Source: Lachnospiraceae bacterium NC2008
GTDB lineage: Bacteria; Bacillota; Clostridia; Lachnospirales; Lachnospiraceae
NCBI GenBank assembly: GCA_000687675.1
Contig: JHWS01000003.1
Span: 1 to 64,000, forward strand
DNA: 64,000 nt
Direction: 5' to 3'
The position numbers were made by a program, and so were the translations under genes. The notes beneath the pieces were generated by a model, which saw only the letters and a list, made by a program, of their open reading frames with translations, did not search any database and was not told where the DNA came from. How positions within the stretch are numbered: the stretch's first letter is position 1; each line of letters starts with the position of its first letter. This document shows, piece after piece, positions 1 through 7,174 of the stretch.

Positions 1-83
1 AGACCACTTTTACGGCAGTCCATGATAATTCTGTACCATTCATCATCGGTTCTGCGAGATGCATAACGTTTAAGATTCGCCAT
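1..83 (-). CDS. tnpA: IS66 family accessory protein TnpA, N-terminal fragment (runs off window)
   Basis: The reverse strand reads MANLKRYASRRTDDEWYRII and continues MDCRKSG before the window edge. The pattern of a basic start, then DEWY-x-II-x-(D/E)CRxSG, is typical of the small IS66 orfA protein, which is needed for transposition beside TnpB and the transposase. The start at 83 is preceded by TTGGAGAC, a good ribosome binding site. Only about a quarter of the expected protein is visible, so its integrity is unknown. Confidence 0.6.
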   Translation of the reverse strand, partial: MANLKRYASRRTDDEWYRIIMDCRKSG

Positions 84-95
84 TATCGTGTCTCC

Positions 96-167
96 AATCG
101 TAGTAAAATGTGATGATATACGAAATCATCGATTGCAAATCGTAGTAAAAGTTACGATATACGAATC
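96..167. repeat. Two direct repeats upstream of IS66 tnpA
   Basis: A roughly 30-nt unit of the form AATCGTAGTAAAA followed by GATATACGAA occurs at 96-127 and again at 138-167, a period of about 42 nt. It lies between tnpA and the inferred IS end, where a tnpA promoter or transposase-binding repeats would be expected. The function is inferred from position only. Confidence 0.45.
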
Positions 168-243
168 TTATATTATATTTGTTAAAGGGCTAAGTCAGCC
201 CACCATAATATTTAGCGCTTACTTAATATATATAAAAAATACT

Positions 244-313
244 GGCATCACTGGAATTTCATCAAATTGTTGAGATTTTCAGCGATGTCTTTTTCTTTGC
301 CTATTTTAGTAAC
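244..313 (-). pseudogene. Relic of the 3' part of the P-loop gene found intact at 2746-3669
   Basis: Positions 244-313 match 2832-2902 almost base for base, which encodes the residues around GKEKDI and LMKFSD near the C-terminus of the intact ATPase. The relic has a one-base deletion near 306 and a stop soon after the KF codons, so it cannot be functional. On one side it abuts the IS66 end. On the other it joins the AbiE promoter region. It appears to be what remains of a second copy after an internal deletion. Confidence 0.65.
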
Positions 314-327
314 AATTTAAAAGTGAT

Positions 328-427
328 TTGTCAAAAAATTAAAAAATTGACAATACGCTTGAAAAAGATTTCAAATTGTTTTACTATAAGCACACAGTCA
401 ATTTTATAAAAATTTGACAAAACGCTT
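328..427. promoter_or_regulatory. AbiE promoter/operator region with repeated TTGACAAWACGCTT
   Basis: TTGTCAA (328-334) and TTGACAA (347-353) form an inverted pair, giving back-to-back -35-like hexamers. The 14-mer TTGACAA-W-ACGCTT occurs at 347-360 and again at 414-427; the second copy ends against the AGGAG of the first AbiE gene. AbiEi-type antitoxins are known to repress their own promoters through repeats, so these are plausible operators. A near-identical copy lies at 3829-3842. Confidence 0.5.
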
Positions 428-444
428 AAGGAGATTATAGCGGA

Positions 445-1173
445 ATGAACATAGATTATACTTTAGTAAGTCTGAAAGATGACAAGACATATTCTCGAAA
501 TGAACTAATCGAGGTATTTCGTAAAGAAAATAAGGATCTAAATGACAGTACATTTAGGTGGATGCTTTATAATATGCAGCTCAATAACAGGCTTTTTAGG
601 GTGGGATATGATGAATATACTATTTCTGAAAAACGTGTTTTACCGGAGTATCGTCCATTCTATACCGAGGATGTTTTAAAGGTAAAATGTTTGCTGGAGA
701 AAAAGTATCCTGAACTGTCATTCGTGATGTTTGAAAGCGTGGCTCTTAATGAGTTTTTAAATCATCAGATAGCCCAGAACACTGTTTATGTTCAGGTTGA
801 AAAGGATTTGAGCACTTATATCTTTGATAGTCTTAAGCAGGAACTTGGCGGTATGGTTTTATATAAGCCGAATAAAAATGAATTTTCTAAATACTGGACA
901 CGAGGCTGTGTCGTTGTTCTTGAACTTATTAGTCAGGCGCCCTTGTCATCAGAGCAGCCACATGAGATCACTATGGAGAAGATGCTTGTGGATATCATTG
1001 CAGATAAGAGCATAGAAGCAACATATAGCCCAGCAGAGCTTCCTGAGATATTCAAGAATGTAAGAAAGAATTACAGAGTAGATGTTAAGAAGATGAACCG
1101 ATATGCGGGGCGAAGAGGAAAAGCAGAGATATTAGGAAGATATATGGGAGCCGAGAATATATATGCTGTCTAA
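445..1173 (+). CDS. AbiEi-like antitoxin (winged-helix N-terminal domain)
   Basis: This 242-residue protein sits directly upstream of, and overlaps by 11 nt, an AbiEii-type nucleotidyltransferase toxin. That is the standard arrangement of type IV AbiE toxin-antitoxin systems. The N-terminal 60 residues (SRNELIEVFR through NRLFRVG-x-YTI) have the spacing of a winged helix-turn-helix followed by a beta hairpin. The rest resembles the C-terminal antitoxin region only loosely, so the assignment rests mainly on context and the wHTH. The start has AAGGAG 13 bases upstream. Paired 14-mers in the promoter suggest autorepression. Confidence 0.65.
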   Translation: MNIDYTLVSLKDDKTYSRNELIEVFRKENKDLNDSTFRWMLYNMQLNNRLFRVGYDEYTISEKRVLPEYRPFYTEDVLKVKCLLEKKYPELSFVMFESVALNEFLNHQIAQNTVYVQVEKDLSTYIFDSLKQELGGMVLYKPNKNEFSKYWTRGCVVVLELISQAPLSSEQPHEITMEKMLVDIIADKSIEATYSPAELPEIFKNVRKNYRVDVKKMNRYAGRRGKAEILGRYMGAENIYAV

Positions 1174-2215
1174 AGCAATCTATACGCAGGAATATATTAA
1201 CGAATTGAGAGGGCGGACAGGAGATGATCCGCTGATGATTGAGAGAACTCTGTTTGCATTTGGACTTCTTGAGGCTTTAAAAATCGTTGATATGCCCTTT
1301 GTTTTTAAAGGTGGGACTTCTTTGATGCTACTTTTAGATAAACCTAAAAGATTCAGTACCGATATTGATATAGTAGTCGAGCCTGGCACGGATATAGACT
1401 CATATATTGAAAAAGCAAAGACAGTTTTTCCGTTCTATGACAAGGAAGAGGATGTCCGTAAAGGAAAGAATCATATAGAAAAGAGACATTTTCGGTTCAA
1501 GTACCTGTCTCCAAGCAGTGGAAAAGAAGTTGTCGTTATATTAGATGTACTTTTTGAGGAACGCCAGTATCCAAATACTATTTTTAAACCGATTAAGAAT
1601 TGCTTGCTTTTGACGGAGGGTGAGGATCTTACTGTGGAGATGCCGGATGTAGAAAGTATTCTTGGAGATAAGCTTACAGCATTTGCACCACATACCACAG
1701 GGATAGAGTTTGGACAAGATAAAGAGTTAGAGATAATTAAACAGCTTTTTGACTGTGCAACTCTTTTTGATGCAATGAAGAATTATGGGATTGTAAGAAA
1801 CTCTTACAATAGTATTGTTCGTTCGGAGATGTCCTACAGAGGTCTTACGTGCCAAGTGGAAGATGTACTTAAGGATACAATCAGAGGATGTCTCTGTATA
1901 GCTTCGAGGGGTGGCAGTAATCCTGATGACTTTAAGTACTATATCGATGGGATAGGGAGAATTAGAAATCATATCATAAGCCAGATGTTTAATGGTGAGA
2001 TAGCTGGAGCTTATGCGAGTAGAGTGATGTATCTTGCAGCATGTATTCTGACTGGAAATGATGATATTTGCAAAATTACGGATGTCGTAAAATATGCTGC
2101 TCATAAGCCGGTAATTTCCAAGCCGAAATGGTTTTCGTATATGAGAATTGTTGATCCAGTGTCATATGGGTATCTGATAGAAGCATTAAGACTACTTAGG
2201 GATATAGAAGTATAA
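1163..2215 (+). CDS. AbiEii/AbiGii family nucleotidyltransferase toxin
   Basis: A 350-residue DNA polymerase beta-like nucleotidyltransferase. The motifs appear in family order: KGGTSL (49-54), the TDIDI metal-binding motif (66-70) and GDKLTA (168-173). AbiEii toxins transfer nucleotides to RNA targets (tRNA 3' ends for MenT homologues) and arrest growth or abort phage infection. The start codon lies inside the end of the antitoxin gene, implying translational coupling. All catalytic motifs look intact. The actual RNA substrate cannot be told from sequence. Confidence 0.88.
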   Translation: MLSKAIYTQEYINELRGRTGDDPLMIERTLFAFGLLEALKIVDMPFVFKGGTSLMLLLDKPKRFSTDIDIVVEPGTDIDSYIEKAKTVFPFYDKEEDVRKGKNHIEKRHFRFKYLSPSSGKEVVVILDVLFEERQYPNTIFKPIKNCLLLTEGEDLTVEMPDVESILGDKLTAFAPHTTGIEFGQDKELEIIKQLFDCATLFDAMKNYGIVRNSYNSIVRSEMSYRGLTCQVEDVLKDTIRGCLCIASRGGSNPDDFKYYIDGIGRIRNHIISQMFNGEIAGAYASRVMYLAACILTGNDDICKITDVVKYAAHKPVISKPKWFSYMRIVDPVSYGYLIEALRLLRDIEV

Positions 2216-2282
2216 GAAGAAATTAGGAAAAACATACTTAATGGGAAGAAAAGTTTATCTATTGAAGGAAATGAGGTGGCTC

Positions 2283-2726
2283 ATGGATAATGTAAGTTAT
2301 AACGATTTGATTTATGTGTGTGCATTAATTGAATATATAGGTAGAAAGACAAAGAATCATCGTTCTTATGTTGTGGAAAAGCTTGGAATTGATGGTATAG
2401 ACAGACAACTTATAGATGCTGGAGTTAATCACTGTCTTTCCTTTGAACAGGTAAGCGATGAGTTAATTGAGCGATATGGAATAAAAGATGGAGATTTTGA
2501 TACAGTATCAACTTGTCGTTATACTGTGCCTAACTATGTAGATATAGGAAAGTTATACGCTATTGTTATAAATGATAAGGAGAAGGACACTAAGACTGCT
2601 GAGGCAATAAAGAAGGTTTTTTCGTCATTTATTAGCGATATGATATGTGATTTCAACTCGGATTTGTATTACCAGAATCCTAGCTATATTGAGGAATCAT
2701 ATGTAGCAGGGGAGCTTTTGGATTAG
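2283..2726 (+). CDS. Hypothetical protein, third gene of the AbiE operon
   Basis: I do not recognise this family. The protein is about 147 residues when started at 2283, where GAGGTGG sits five bases upstream; a longer version from 2241 (161 residues) has a weaker site. It is soluble, mixed alpha/beta and acidic, with no signal peptide, membrane segment or obvious catalytic motif. It follows the AbiEii gene by about 70 bases on the same strand, so it is probably co-transcribed. A third partner or an immunity/accessory role is possible but unproven. Confidence 0.6.
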   Translation: MDNVSYNDLIYVCALIEYIGRKTKNHRSYVVEKLGIDGIDRQLIDAGVNHCLSFEQVSDELIERYGIKDGDFDTVSTCRYTVPNYVDIGKLYAIVINDKEKDTKTAEAIKKVFSSFISDMICDFNSDLYYQNPSYIEESYVAGELLD

Positions 2727-2745
2727 TGGGGTGTCACAAAAATAT

Positions 2746-3669
2746 TTATACATATTTAACTGCAGTCATAATATAGTCCTCAATACTTGTAACTAGTCGG
2801 TTCTCGTTATCAATAAATATTTCAAAATCATTGACATCACTAAATTTCATCAAATAGTTGAGATTTACAGTGATGTCTTTTTCTTTGCCTATTTCTAGTA
2901 ACCATTTTGCGCAGTTTTCACCGCAGCTTGTGGCATCAAATACAAGTTCAGGTTTTTCATAAATCATGATGAGGGTCTGAACACCTCCTGAAAGTCGCTC
3001 CGGAGGGATGGGACCAAGGATGGGACTGCTAATTACTATTCCATCAACATAGTCTGATTTATCGATATCTTTTATCATTTTTTGAACAAAAGCATCTTTG
3101 AGCCATTCTGGATCATAATTTGTCTTAAACCAGTCTGGACCGTAGTTTGCATTTTCTGTTTCGCCGAATATGATGTGAAGAACTTTATGTCCATCAAGAT
3201 TTTGTAAAGCTTCATCAGAATATACAGGATAAAACTCTTGATATACCTTTTCTGGGAAATGATATTTTCCAGTTGTTCTGATTCCATAGATTTCCTTTGT
3301 GCTGTATGGCAGGTTGTATAATGGACGTCTTGTGATTAGAACATAATAATTACTTGATGCTTGAGCTATTTTGGCAAAATCTTTTGTAAAGATAAAGTCC
3401 TGACCTTCATCGATAAATACTATGCTGTTTTTTATCTCTTCAAGCATAGATTGCCACAATCCTGATATATCGCTGAACACAACACATGGGACATCAGAAG
3501 TAACGGTTACGCCACTGTTTTTTCCACGCCTTGAAAACATATTTAAGAATTCAACCAGCGTAGTCTTTCCTGTTGCGCTGTCGCCAAGTATGACAGTAAC
3601 ATTCCTTCGAATGGTGAATTCATACTTCATTCTTTCGGTTTCAACGATTATATTATGGCTACCTTTCAT
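2746..3669 (-). CDS. P-loop ATPase of unknown function
   Basis: A protein of about 307 residues with a Walker A motif GDSATGKTT near residue 30 and a Walker B-like segment IVFIDEGQDF near 84-92, where the D-E pair could serve hydrolysis. The rest (SSPILGPIPPERLSGG, YEKPELVFDA) matches nothing I can name. ATG at 3669 is preferred over an upstream GTG. It is transcribed towards the AbiE operon and converges on its third gene. A decayed second copy of its 3' end lies at 244-313, so the gene has been duplicated as part of a cassette. No membrane segments are seen. Confidence 0.6.
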   Translation of the reverse strand: MKGSHNIIVETERMKYEFTIRRNVTVILGDSATGKTTLVEFLNMFSRRGKNSGVTVTSDVPCVVFSDISGLWQSMLEEIKNSIVFIDEGQDFIFTKDFAKIAQASSNYYVLITRRPLYNLPYSTKEIYGIRTTGKYHFPEKVYQEFYPVYSDEALQNLDGHKVLHIIFGETENANYGPDWFKTNYDPEWLKDAFVQKMIKDIDKSDYVDGIVISSPILGPIPPERLSGGVQTLIMIYEKPELVFDATSCGENCAKWLLEIGKEKDITVNLNYLMKFSDVNDFEIFIDNENRLVTSIEDYIMTAVKYV

Positions 3670-3811
3670 CTGCACGATGTCCTTAAATAATAGTTATTTT
3701 TTGCACATAATTAGTATATCATATGGCATTCAGCTATGGAATTATATTATAGGAAACTAAAAATCGCCCAAGAAATGTAGATTATAAATTTTTCTCCACG
3801 GAATAGCATTC

Positions 3812-3846
3812 TGTCAAAAAATGAAAAATTGACAAAATGCTTGAAA
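3812..3846. promoter_or_regulatory. Second copy of the AbiE-type divergent promoter element
   Basis: TGTCAAAAAAT, an A-rich spacer, then TTGACAAAATGCTTGAAAG repeats the arrangement found at 329-366 ahead of the AbiE operon. Here it stands upstream of the P-loop ATPase gene (minus strand), but no AbiE gene follows on the plus strand. It could still promote the ATPase gene through the TGTCAA arm. Confidence 0.5.
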
Positions 3847-3914
3847 GTAATGCTTGTCCAAATCACAGGAAAATATTGAGATTTGGATAAGTATTTTGGG
3901 AGAGATGAAACAAT

Positions 3915-3965
3915 TGGCTCTAAAAATGTTGGATAAAACTCAAAAATGGCTCTAAAAATGTTGGA
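3915..3965. repeat. Direct repeat TGGCTCTAAAAATGTTGGA (2 copies)
   Basis: The 19-mer TGGCTCTAAAAATGTTGGA occurs at 3915-3933 and 3947-3965 with identical sequence and a 32-nt period. It lies in the 381-base gap between two minus-strand ATPase genes. No gene is visible in the gap. The copies may be operators or a relic of a lost gene. Confidence 0.6.
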
Positions 3966-4005
3966 AATATCTACAATACGATATATTTATGCGTTATTAG
4001 GTCAT

Positions 4006-4048
4006 CACAAATGTGTAAAGTAAAACACCACAAATGTGTAAAGTAAAA
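4006..4048. repeat. Direct repeat CACAAATGTGTAAAGTAAAA (2 copies)
   Basis: A 20-mer occurs exactly twice, at 4006-4025 and 4029-4048, with a 23-nt period. The second copy ends two bases before the stop codon of the downstream ATPase gene. CACAAATGTG is itself nearly palindromic. The function is unknown. Confidence 0.6.
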
Positions 4049-4050
4049 TA

Positions 4051-5100
4051 TCAATCAACCATCTTACTCATTATGAATTCTTCAAATCTTGGTAATGCAA
4101 GAGAAAGTTTACCATATGTACTTGTGTTGAGTATTCCCTTACGCTTTAATCTGTCTCTATAAACAGAGAATTTTTCAGAAGACATATTATCAAGCTTAAG
4201 ACGCAAATCTTTTATTGATGCATTCTTCTCCTGAGAAATTTCATAAGCAATTTTCTTATCTATTTCAGACATTTCAGACCATATTTTTTCATATACGTAT
4301 TCTGCTAGAAATTGGTCATATTGAGGCATTAGCTGTTCAAGATTTAGTTTACCCTTATTTTCAAAGTATAGATATCCTAAAACCTGGAAAGCAAATGAAA
4401 ATCCTCTTGTAAGGCCTGCCATATAGGTTGCTTCTTCTATAGAATTGTTAAAAACCATTTTATATTGATCTCTTATTGCAGTGAAATTAAGTGGTTCTAA
4501 CAGAATCTTAGGAGTACGATATAAGAATGTCATAGTCTTATCGTTTTGCAGGTTATAAATATTATCGTAAAGACCTGTCATTAATAAGTATAAAGGCATA
4601 TCTTGTCTTAAAAATATCTGATATGCAGACGCAAATACTCTCATATTTTCGCTATTAGTAACCTCATCAATAGCAATAAGTACTTTTTTACCGCATTTTT
4701 TAACTTGTTCCAGCATTCTTTCAATAGCTGTTTCAATATTAGAAATAGGTGAAACTATTTCGCTGGAAACCCCTATTCCAAAAGCATTGAGATTTAATTT
4801 TGCCTGTATAAACAGTTTTTGCATATGTGGTTCATCATAGAGTTTACTAGCAAGCCCCTGTAATAAATCTCTATTTGGATTAAGTTCAAGCACAATCCAA
4901 TCTTCTTCTTGTGACATATTCTGAAGAATATTAGTCATCATAACTGTCTTACCGGAACCACGTACCCCAGTTATTATATATACAGAACTAGCACATTGTT
5001 CACTTTGAAAATCTTCAATGATTTCTCTTGTCTGAGTTATTCTAGATATATACTGAAGTGGTTTTTGACCAAATTTTAATGTAAAAGGGTTTTTTTCCAT
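4051..5100 (-). CDS. Archaeal-type AAA+ ATP-binding protein (Orc1-like P-loop)
   Basis: A 349-residue AAA+ protein with Walker A GVRGSGKT at 45-52 and a Walker B segment VLIAIDEV around 140. The C-terminal third, which includes KNASIKDLRLKL and SVYRDRLKRKGIL, looks like a winged helix. This architecture is shared by mobile single-gene ATPases common in Firmicutes and archaea whose role is unknown. GGAGC precedes the ATG. The promoter region contains an exceptional 10-bp phased repeat (5112-5208), which the wHTH could bind for autoregulation. It lies alone between repeats, consistent with accessory DNA. Confidence 0.75.
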   Translation of the reverse strand: MEKNPFTLKFGQKPLQYISRITQTREIIEDFQSEQCASSVYIITGVRGSGKTVMMTNILQNMSQEEDWIVLELNPNRDLLQGLASKLYDEPHMQKLFIQAKLNLNAFGIGVSSEIVSPISNIETAIERMLEQVKKCGKKVLIAIDEVTNSENMRVFASAYQIFLRQDMPLYLLMTGLYDNIYNLQNDKTMTFLYRTPKILLEPLNFTAIRDQYKMVFNNSIEEATYMAGLTRGFSFAFQVLGYLYFENKGKLNLEQLMPQYDQFLAEYVYEKIWSEMSEIDKKIAYEISQEKNASIKDLRLKLDNMSSEKFSVYRDRLKRKGILNTSTYGKLSLALPRFEEFIMSKMVD

Positions 5101-5111
5101 TTTTTGCTCCT

Positions 5112-5208
5112 TTTATAACCTTTTATAACTTAAAAATCCATTTATAACCTTTTATAAGTTTTTATAACCTTTTATAACTTCTATATTACTTTTATAACTT
5201 TTTATAAC
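5112..5208. repeat. 10-bp phased TTTATAAC array upstream of an ATPase gene
   Basis: The core TTATAA occurs at 5113, 5123, 5142, 5152, 5162, 5172, 5192 and 5202, with degenerate units at the two missing positions. Spacing is 10 bp, with one 9-bp step, so all sites face the same side of the helix. The array begins 12 bases upstream of the ATPase start codon and covers its whole promoter. It lacks the unit length and spacers of a CRISPR. Binding by the gene's own product is an inference. Confidence 0.8.
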
Positions 5209-5269
5209 TTGTGTCAAGAATATATATCATAAATGACAAAAAGATGAGACATAATTTATATTGCGCTTT

Positions 5270-5311
5270 TTGTAACAAAGAAAAGAAAAAATGGCGGGGA
5301 GTCTCCCCGCC
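5270..5311 (-). terminator. Rho-independent terminator of the HigA-like gene
   Basis: GGCGGGGA and TCCCCGCC (5293-5311) form an eight-base GC-rich stem. On the minus strand it is followed by a long T-rich stretch (ATTTTTTCTTTTCTTTG). It lies about 80 bases past the stop of the minus-strand HTH gene. Confidence 0.75.
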
Positions 5312-5392
5312 GATAGGTTGGACCTTGACATTTCTGCCAGCCCAAATGCTAATTTAATTATATCATTTTTGCAATTGTTTAATAAGTTGACT

Positions 5393-5674
5393 TTAATTCA
5401 TTGGAACAAATTCAATCTTAAGCGACATGTGTAAGGCATTTGCCACTCTTTTTAAAGTTCTGATAGAGGGATTTCCAGTTCCATGCTCAAGTCGGCTAAT
5501 ATCAGCTTGAGATATACCTGTAGCCTTTGATAAATCCTTTTGTGTTATTCCCTTTTCTCTTCTAGCATCTATCATTGCTTGCATAACCATAAATTCTGGC
5601 TCTAGAGCATCGTATTTCTCCTTAAAAATTGGATCTTTAAGTTGTTCTTCTAATAATTCATCTAATGTTGTCAT
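5393..5674 (-). CDS. HigA-like antitoxin / XRE-family HTH regulator
   Basis: A 93-residue protein with an N-terminal acidic helix and a Cro/C1-type helix-turn-helix (ITQKDLSKATGISQADISRL, roughly 43-62). Its layout matches HigA-type antitoxins, where the HTH domain is C-terminal. A good AAAGGAG precedes the ATG. No HigB/RelE-like toxin gene is visible immediately upstream or downstream, so this is either a solitary antitoxin or a stand-alone regulator. It ends in its own terminator and is therefore monocistronic. Confidence 0.8.
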   Translation of the reverse strand: MTTLDELLEEQLKDPIFKEKYDALEPEFMVMQAMIDARREKGITQKDLSKATGISQADISRLEHGTGNPSIRTLKRVANALHMSLKIEFVPMN

Positions 5675-5803
5675 ACCTGCTCCTTTCTAGCAAAATAATC
5701 AACTAACTAGCATTTCCTCCAGAATATGTGTTTTATCACATATTGTCAATTGTTAAATGAAACTGCGCGATATAGGAGCTATCTCGATTTGATAATTATC
5801 AAT

Positions 5804-5849
5804 AAACATAACGCAATATAACATAGAACTAAAAACATAACGCAACATA
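5804..5849. repeat. Direct repeat AAACATAACGCAAYATA (2 copies)
   Basis: The 17-mer AAACATAACGCAAYATA occurs at 5804-5820 and 5833-5849 with a 29-nt period. It sits in the roughly 350-base gap between the HTH gene and the secreted-protein gene. Nothing else recognisable is in this gap; a 62-codon reverse ORF there has no credible features. The repeats may be operators for either divergent gene. Confidence 0.45.
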
Positions 5850-6021
5850 GCACAAAATAAGAAAAATGCAAAGAGATCCTGATTTAAAGCTTGTATCCCA
5901 TATGCTATACTAACAAAGTTCCTAATAACCCAGTATTTCATTTACATTAACCCAGTAAAATAATATAATTTAAAGTATAAAATTAGAGGATGATTTGCAG
6001 CGAAAAGGAGCGGATATCCGT

Positions 6022-7026
6022 ATGTTTTTCAAAAGACTTCTAAAAACAAAATCTTTGGTTCTTTTACTCATGGTGTCCATGTTGTCTTCCATGATTGTTT
6101 TTGCTGAGGAAGATCCAGGAGTAGAAACGGCAACTCTTCCAACAGATTCACACCGTCCAGATATAATATCAGTAGTGCTTCCATCAGTAAGTGAGGCAGG
6201 GGATTCACCTTTTGATTATATTGTTGATCCTTATGAGCTTATATATGAAACAGACGCTGCCAAGTACGGCGGTGGAAAAGTAGAACAGGGAGCCAATCTA
6301 TTATTTAGAAATGCCCAAGGAGCTTATGATTTTTCAAGTCATAGCGACCAGCTTTCAATATCCAATCGTTCCAATGTTCCAGTTAATGTTACAGTAAGTG
6401 CTACCGTTCAGGGTTCAGCTGGAGTTAATACTTCATCTAGTCGAGATTTTGCTGACTCAACAGACACCAGCATATATCTTGCAATTATAGATAATGAAGG
6501 TAATGAACTTCCTATGGTTGAGGGACAGGAGGTTAAGCTCCATATCAGCATGGCTAAAGCACCAGAAGATGCGTATGTTTATCGATATGATGATGCTGAA
6601 GGAACCTATACTTATGACTATTCCAGAGACGTAAAAGATATTGATTTTGATAAATATTCATTTGGTTTAACGGGTTACTGCAATCCTAACGCGGACTGGG
6701 ATAAGGTGGATAGTATACCTAATATTGTTATAACCTGGAACGTAGAACCAGTATTATCAGATAATGAAGACATTACCGAGCCGGTTACAGAAGAATCCCT
6801 CACAGAGGAATCTGTAACAGAAGAGTCTCTTACTGAAGAACCTGTAGTAGAAAATCCTGATATCGTAGAACCAAATCCTAATAGCGTATCAGAAAATCAA
6901 GTTTCAAATCAGGATTCCAAGGATACAGACGCTGACAATAACAGTAATGATACCGATAAGGAAGAACAAGAAGAAGACGAGAACAATCAAACTGTATCAA
7001 GCAATTCTGCTTCAGATAGCAACTAA
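6022..7026 (+). CDS. Secreted surface protein with TEES-repeat tail
   Basis: The start is placed at ATG 6022, which is preceded by AAGGAG and opens a clean signal peptide (basic FFKRLLKTK, hydrophobic core to about residue 28, VFA-EE cleavage). The mature part is a beta-rich domain of about 220 residues that ends in IVITWNV, resembling camelysin/WxL-type surface proteins only in style. It is followed by an acidic low-complexity tail with repeated (V/L)TEES units and an N/D/E/S-rich end. There is no LPXTG motif, membrane anchor or SLH domain, so it is probably released or held non-covalently. Function unknown. Confidence 0.7.
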   Translation: MFFKRLLKTKSLVLLLMVSMLSSMIVFAEEDPGVETATLPTDSHRPDIISVVLPSVSEAGDSPFDYIVDPYELIYETDAAKYGGGKVEQGANLLFRNAQGAYDFSSHSDQLSISNRSNVPVNVTVSATVQGSAGVNTSSSRDFADSTDTSIYLAIIDNEGNELPMVEGQEVKLHISMAKAPEDAYVYRYDDAEGTYTYDYSRDVKDIDFDKYSFGLTGYCNPNADWDKVDSIPNIVITWNVEPVLSDNEDITEPVTEESLTEESVTEESLTEEPVVENPDIVEPNPNSVSENQVSNQDSKDTDADNNSNDTDKEEQEEDENNQTVSSNSASDSN

Positions 7027-7049
7027 TAATTGAAAAGAATTTATCCATC

Positions 7050-7086
7050 AAAAGCAACCTACTATATATGAAAAGGTTGCTTTTTT
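7050..7086 (+). terminator. Rho-independent terminator
   Basis: AAAAGCAACC (7050-7059) pairs with GGTTGCTTTT (7075-7084), followed by T residues. It lies 24 bases after the secreted-protein stop codon. Confidence 0.85.
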
Positions 7087-7174
7087 ATTTAATCATATCC
7101 TCTAATATGGTGTATAATATCCATGAAGCAAATACTTATTACTTGAATATTAAGCGAAAGGAAAGGGAATTATT

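Larger units (their letters stand above)
1..222 (-). mobile_element. End of an IS66-family insertion sequence (partial)
   Basis: The minus strand carries the first 27 codons of an IS66 TnpA-type accessory protein (1-83). The outer sequence read from 222 inwards begins GTAAGCGC, which fits the GTAAGCG-type terminal inverted repeat of IS66 elements. A short hairpin (GGGCTAAGTCAGCCC, about 188-202) lies just inside. The rest of the element is outside the window. The boundary at 222 is inferred from the terminal motif, because the other end and the target duplication cannot be seen. Confidence 0.6.

Noticed and set aside
88-273. 61-codon ORF on the plus strand
   Set aside because: It crosses the IS66 end and the ATPase relic and lacks a ribosome site.
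5112-5208. CRISPR-like array
   Set aside because: Units are only about 10 bp with no spacers and no cas genes; it is a phased operator-like or microsatellite repeat.
5753-5941. 62-codon ORF on the minus strand
   Set aside because: No ribosome site, AT-rich composition and no domain; it spans the direct repeats at 5804-5849.
5995-6021. TTG start for the secreted protein
   Set aside because: ATG at 6022 has AAGGAG upstream and begins the signal peptide directly.
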